A stretch of 35,603 nt of DNA from Bacteroidia bacterium. GTDB lineage: Bacteria; Bacteroidota; Bacteroidia; M30B66. A model generated the notes under the pieces. The model saw only the letters and a program-made list of their open reading frames with translations, was not told where the DNA came from and did not search any database. Below are positions 33,844 to 35,603 of the stretch, piece after piece (position 1 is the first letter of the stretch; every line of letters starts with the position of its first letter). The position numbers and the translations under genes were made by a program. Location of the stretch: assembly GCA_019695235.1 (NCBI GenBank), contig JAIBAI010000032.1, forward strand, positions 1-35,603. The letters run 5' to 3'.

Positions 33844-35603
33844 CTTAATTCTGCTTCACGGTTTTTAGCCAACTTCAAAAGTTCTGTTGTCAATTCTGCC
33901 GCTTTTCCAGTCAATCCGTTGATTCTTGAATAATAAATTTCATCTTCTATTCGACCAGAAATCAAACGCTGTTCTGCCGGTTTATTCCAGAAATTATTTA
34001 TCTGTGCTGTTTCTTTCAGAATGAGTATCAAAGTATGTGACAATTCCTTTGTTTTCTCAATCTCTTTTTCATCTTCGGTAGGCAATGCAGATTTCAGAAT
34101 TTCATAAAATGGTGCTTCAACAACTGAAACGCCTTCGGTTTCAACCTTTCTTCCTTCTGCCATTTCTTCTCGTAACCCTTCAAGCTGCTTTACTATTTCC
34201 TCCCAATTCTCTTTGTAAGAATTCAATATCGTTTCAAGTCGGTCTTTGAATCGGTTGTATAGTGTTGGGTCTTTTTCAAGATTTACCTTGATGTGCCAGC
34301 GAATGGCGTGTTCCATTTCAGAAGCCTTCGATTTTGGCGTTTTGTTCAGGTAATCAACCTTGGTTTTGAACTCATCTGAAAGAATAGAAACCTGTTGAAC
34401 TTTTGTGTCAATTCCCAAAGAATACAAATGTTTGTCAATTAGCTGGCGGACTTTCTGTGAAGCCCATTTCAAGTCCATTGTTTCGTCTTTGTAGCGGTCT
34501 TTGATTCTCCATAGCAAGTAACCCAATCGTTTCGCAATTACCCAATATTCGCCACCTGCTTGTGTATTGAAAAGCAAGTCCAAACTATCGAAAAAGCTTT
34601 TAGAATAGGTAAGTAATTCGGCTCTGAACTTTATATTCTTGGCTTGCTCTATACAACTTTCTGCAAACTCAAATTCGGCTGTTGGGTCTGTAAATTTCTG
34701 ATTCAGGAAGTTTTCAATTTCGTTTAGATTATTCTCTGTAAACAGATTCAATACCCTTTTATAGCGGGCTTCCAAAACAGGAATTTCTTTGTTGATGTCA
34801 CGGAACACATTCAGGAAGTGCTGTGCTTTTTCTTTGTCCTTGTCGGTATAAATTCCTAAGGCTTGCTGCAAATGTTTAGTGATTCCGATATAGTCAACAA
34901 TAAGCCCAAAGGTTTTTCCCTTTTTGGTTCTGTTTACTCTTGTTATGGCTTGGAACAAGTCATGTTCTCTCATGATTTTATCTAAATACATCACCTGCTC
35001 AACGGGTGCATCAAAGCCTGTCAGCAGCCTGTCGCAAACGCATAAAATTCCAATGCCTGATTCCGGCTTTTTGTATTGTCCGCCTTCTTCCTGCGAGTAA
35101 TCAAAATCCTTTTTAAAACTGTTTACGGCATCCCAATCTTTTGCTTCATTTCTTGCCTTGCTGATGTAACCGGGTTCATTATTGCCCATGCCCGAAACAA
35201 CAGCAGCCACTTTCAAAAATTCCAGTTGCTTAATGCGATCATCATCTCTTTCTCCATCCGGCAACGCCTTCAATGCAGCAATCTTGTTTTTAATGGCTGT
35301 TTCCAATTCATACTTGTATCGAACGGCTGCCACAATGCTTGAAGCCACTACTTGTGCTTTAAAGCCATTCACCAAAATATCGGTGTAATAGTGTTCTACA
35401 ATGTCTTTGGCTATTTCAGCAATGCGGTCTTTACTTTCGAGATAGGCAATAAATGAACCGTAACGCCTTTGAATTTCTTCTCTTTCTTCCTGTGTTCTTT
35501 TTTGAAACAAGTCTTCAAACTCGGTATCAAAGAGTTCTTTATCATCTATTTTATCGTTTGATACTTTTCCAATATACTTTATTTCAACGGTGGCTCTGTC
35601 GGC
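33840..35603 (-). CDS. hsdR: Type I restriction enzyme R subunit (HsdR), C-terminal part, partial
   Basis: The frame is open from the window's right edge to a TGA at 33840, giving 587 residues of the C-terminal part. The second RecA-like helicase domain is visible, with DRLLTGFDAPVEQVMYLDK (motif V region) and DLFQAITRVNRT (motif VI). The helical C-terminal region that contacts the methylase core follows. HsdR cuts DNA after ATP-driven translocation when bound to HsdM and HsdS. The N-terminal nuclease and the first helicase half, and any hsdM and hsdS genes, lie beyond the window, so completeness of the system cannot be judged. A TTG at 35510 is internal and not a start. Confidence 0.92.
   Translation of the reverse strand, partial: ADRATVEIKYIGKVSNDKIDDKELFDTEFEDLFQKRTQEEREEIQRRYGSFIAYLESKDRIAEIAKDIVEHYYTDILVNGFKAQVVASSIVAAVRYKYELETAIKNKIAALKALPDGERDDDRIKQLEFLKVAAVVSGMGNNEPGYISKARNEAKDWDAVNSFKKDFDYSQEEGGQYKKPESGIGILCVCDRLLTGFDAPVEQVMYLDKIMREHDLFQAITRVNRTKKGKTFGLIVDYIGITKHLQQALGIYTDKDKEKAQHFLNVFRDINKEIPVLEARYKRVLNLFTENNLNEIENFLNQKFTDPTAEFEFAESCIEQAKNIKFRAELLTYSKSFFDSLDLLFNTQAGGEYWVIAKRLGYLLWRIKDRYKDETMDLKWASQKVRQLIDKHLYSLGIDTKVQQVSILSDEFKTKVDYLNKTPKSKASEMEHAIRWHIKVNLEKDPTLYNRFKDRLETILNSYKENWEEIVKQLEGLREEMAEGRKVETEGVSVVEAPFYEILKSALPTEDEKEIEKTKELSHTLILILKETAQINNFWNKPAEQRLISGRIEDEIYYSRINGLTGKAAELTTELLKLAKNREAELR

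Overview
The window comes from a Bacteroidota genome. The evidence is the start of sprA (type IX secretion and gliding), a sorting-type C-terminal domain on a delta-60 repeat protein, a gliding-motility-type C-terminal domain on a giant secreted protein, a GWxTD protein, a LytS/LytTR pair, and TAnnTTTG-type promoter boxes. The sequence does not resolve family or genus. No tRNA, rRNA, CRISPR array, insertion sequence or replication origin was found. Genes are densely packed and no stretch longer than 300 bases lacks one.

Layout, left to right. (1) 1-1726, minus: ruvA followed by the first ~368 codons of sprA. (2) 1847-7980, plus: a Crp/Fnr regulator, a frameshifted secreted delta-60 protein, then a sulfane-sulfur cluster made of a YgaP-like membrane protein, a TauE/SafE half-transporter, a persulfide dioxygenase fused to two rhodanese domains, a DUF6132-like protein, two single-domain rhodaneses and a thioredoxin. 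Together these could oxidise persulfide, relay sulfane sulfur, reduce the carriers and export sulfite. (3) 8056-8418: a small four-helix-bundle protein whose start codon lies in a hairpin. (4) 8435-11348, minus: a LiaF-like membrane protein, a DUF4288 protein, a LytS-type kinase and a LytTR regulator, with a promoter at 11367-11397. (5) 11441-17152, minus: aroC, an AsmA-family protein and a PorE-like TPR/propeller/OmpA protein; a PBP4-type peptidase (17187-18653) is divergent from aroC.

(6) 18699-25985, minus: a 2428-residue secreted, cysteine-rich, multi-module protein with three tandem ~160-residue repeats, a PKD domain and a C-terminal secretion domain. (7) 26160-29370, minus: a tightly coupled trio of GWxTD protein, LpxL-like acyltransferase and divergent GT2 protein, followed upstream by glpK (29435-30919). 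(8) 31104-31756, plus: a zinc-ribbon membrane protein overlapping a small four-helix membrane protein. (9) 31800-35603: a defence-like patch with a stand-alone SIR2-like gene behind a palindrome-rich promoter, convergent with a SprT/M48-type metallopeptidase gene coupled to a type I restriction hsdR gene that runs off the window.

The least explained parts are the SIR2-like gene with its nested GATAAAA palindromes, the hairpin that covers a start codon on one strand and resembles a terminator on the other, the giant repeat protein, and a recurring arrangement in which the -7 promoter box ends 4-7 bases before the ATG, suggesting leaderless or nearly leaderless mRNAs.
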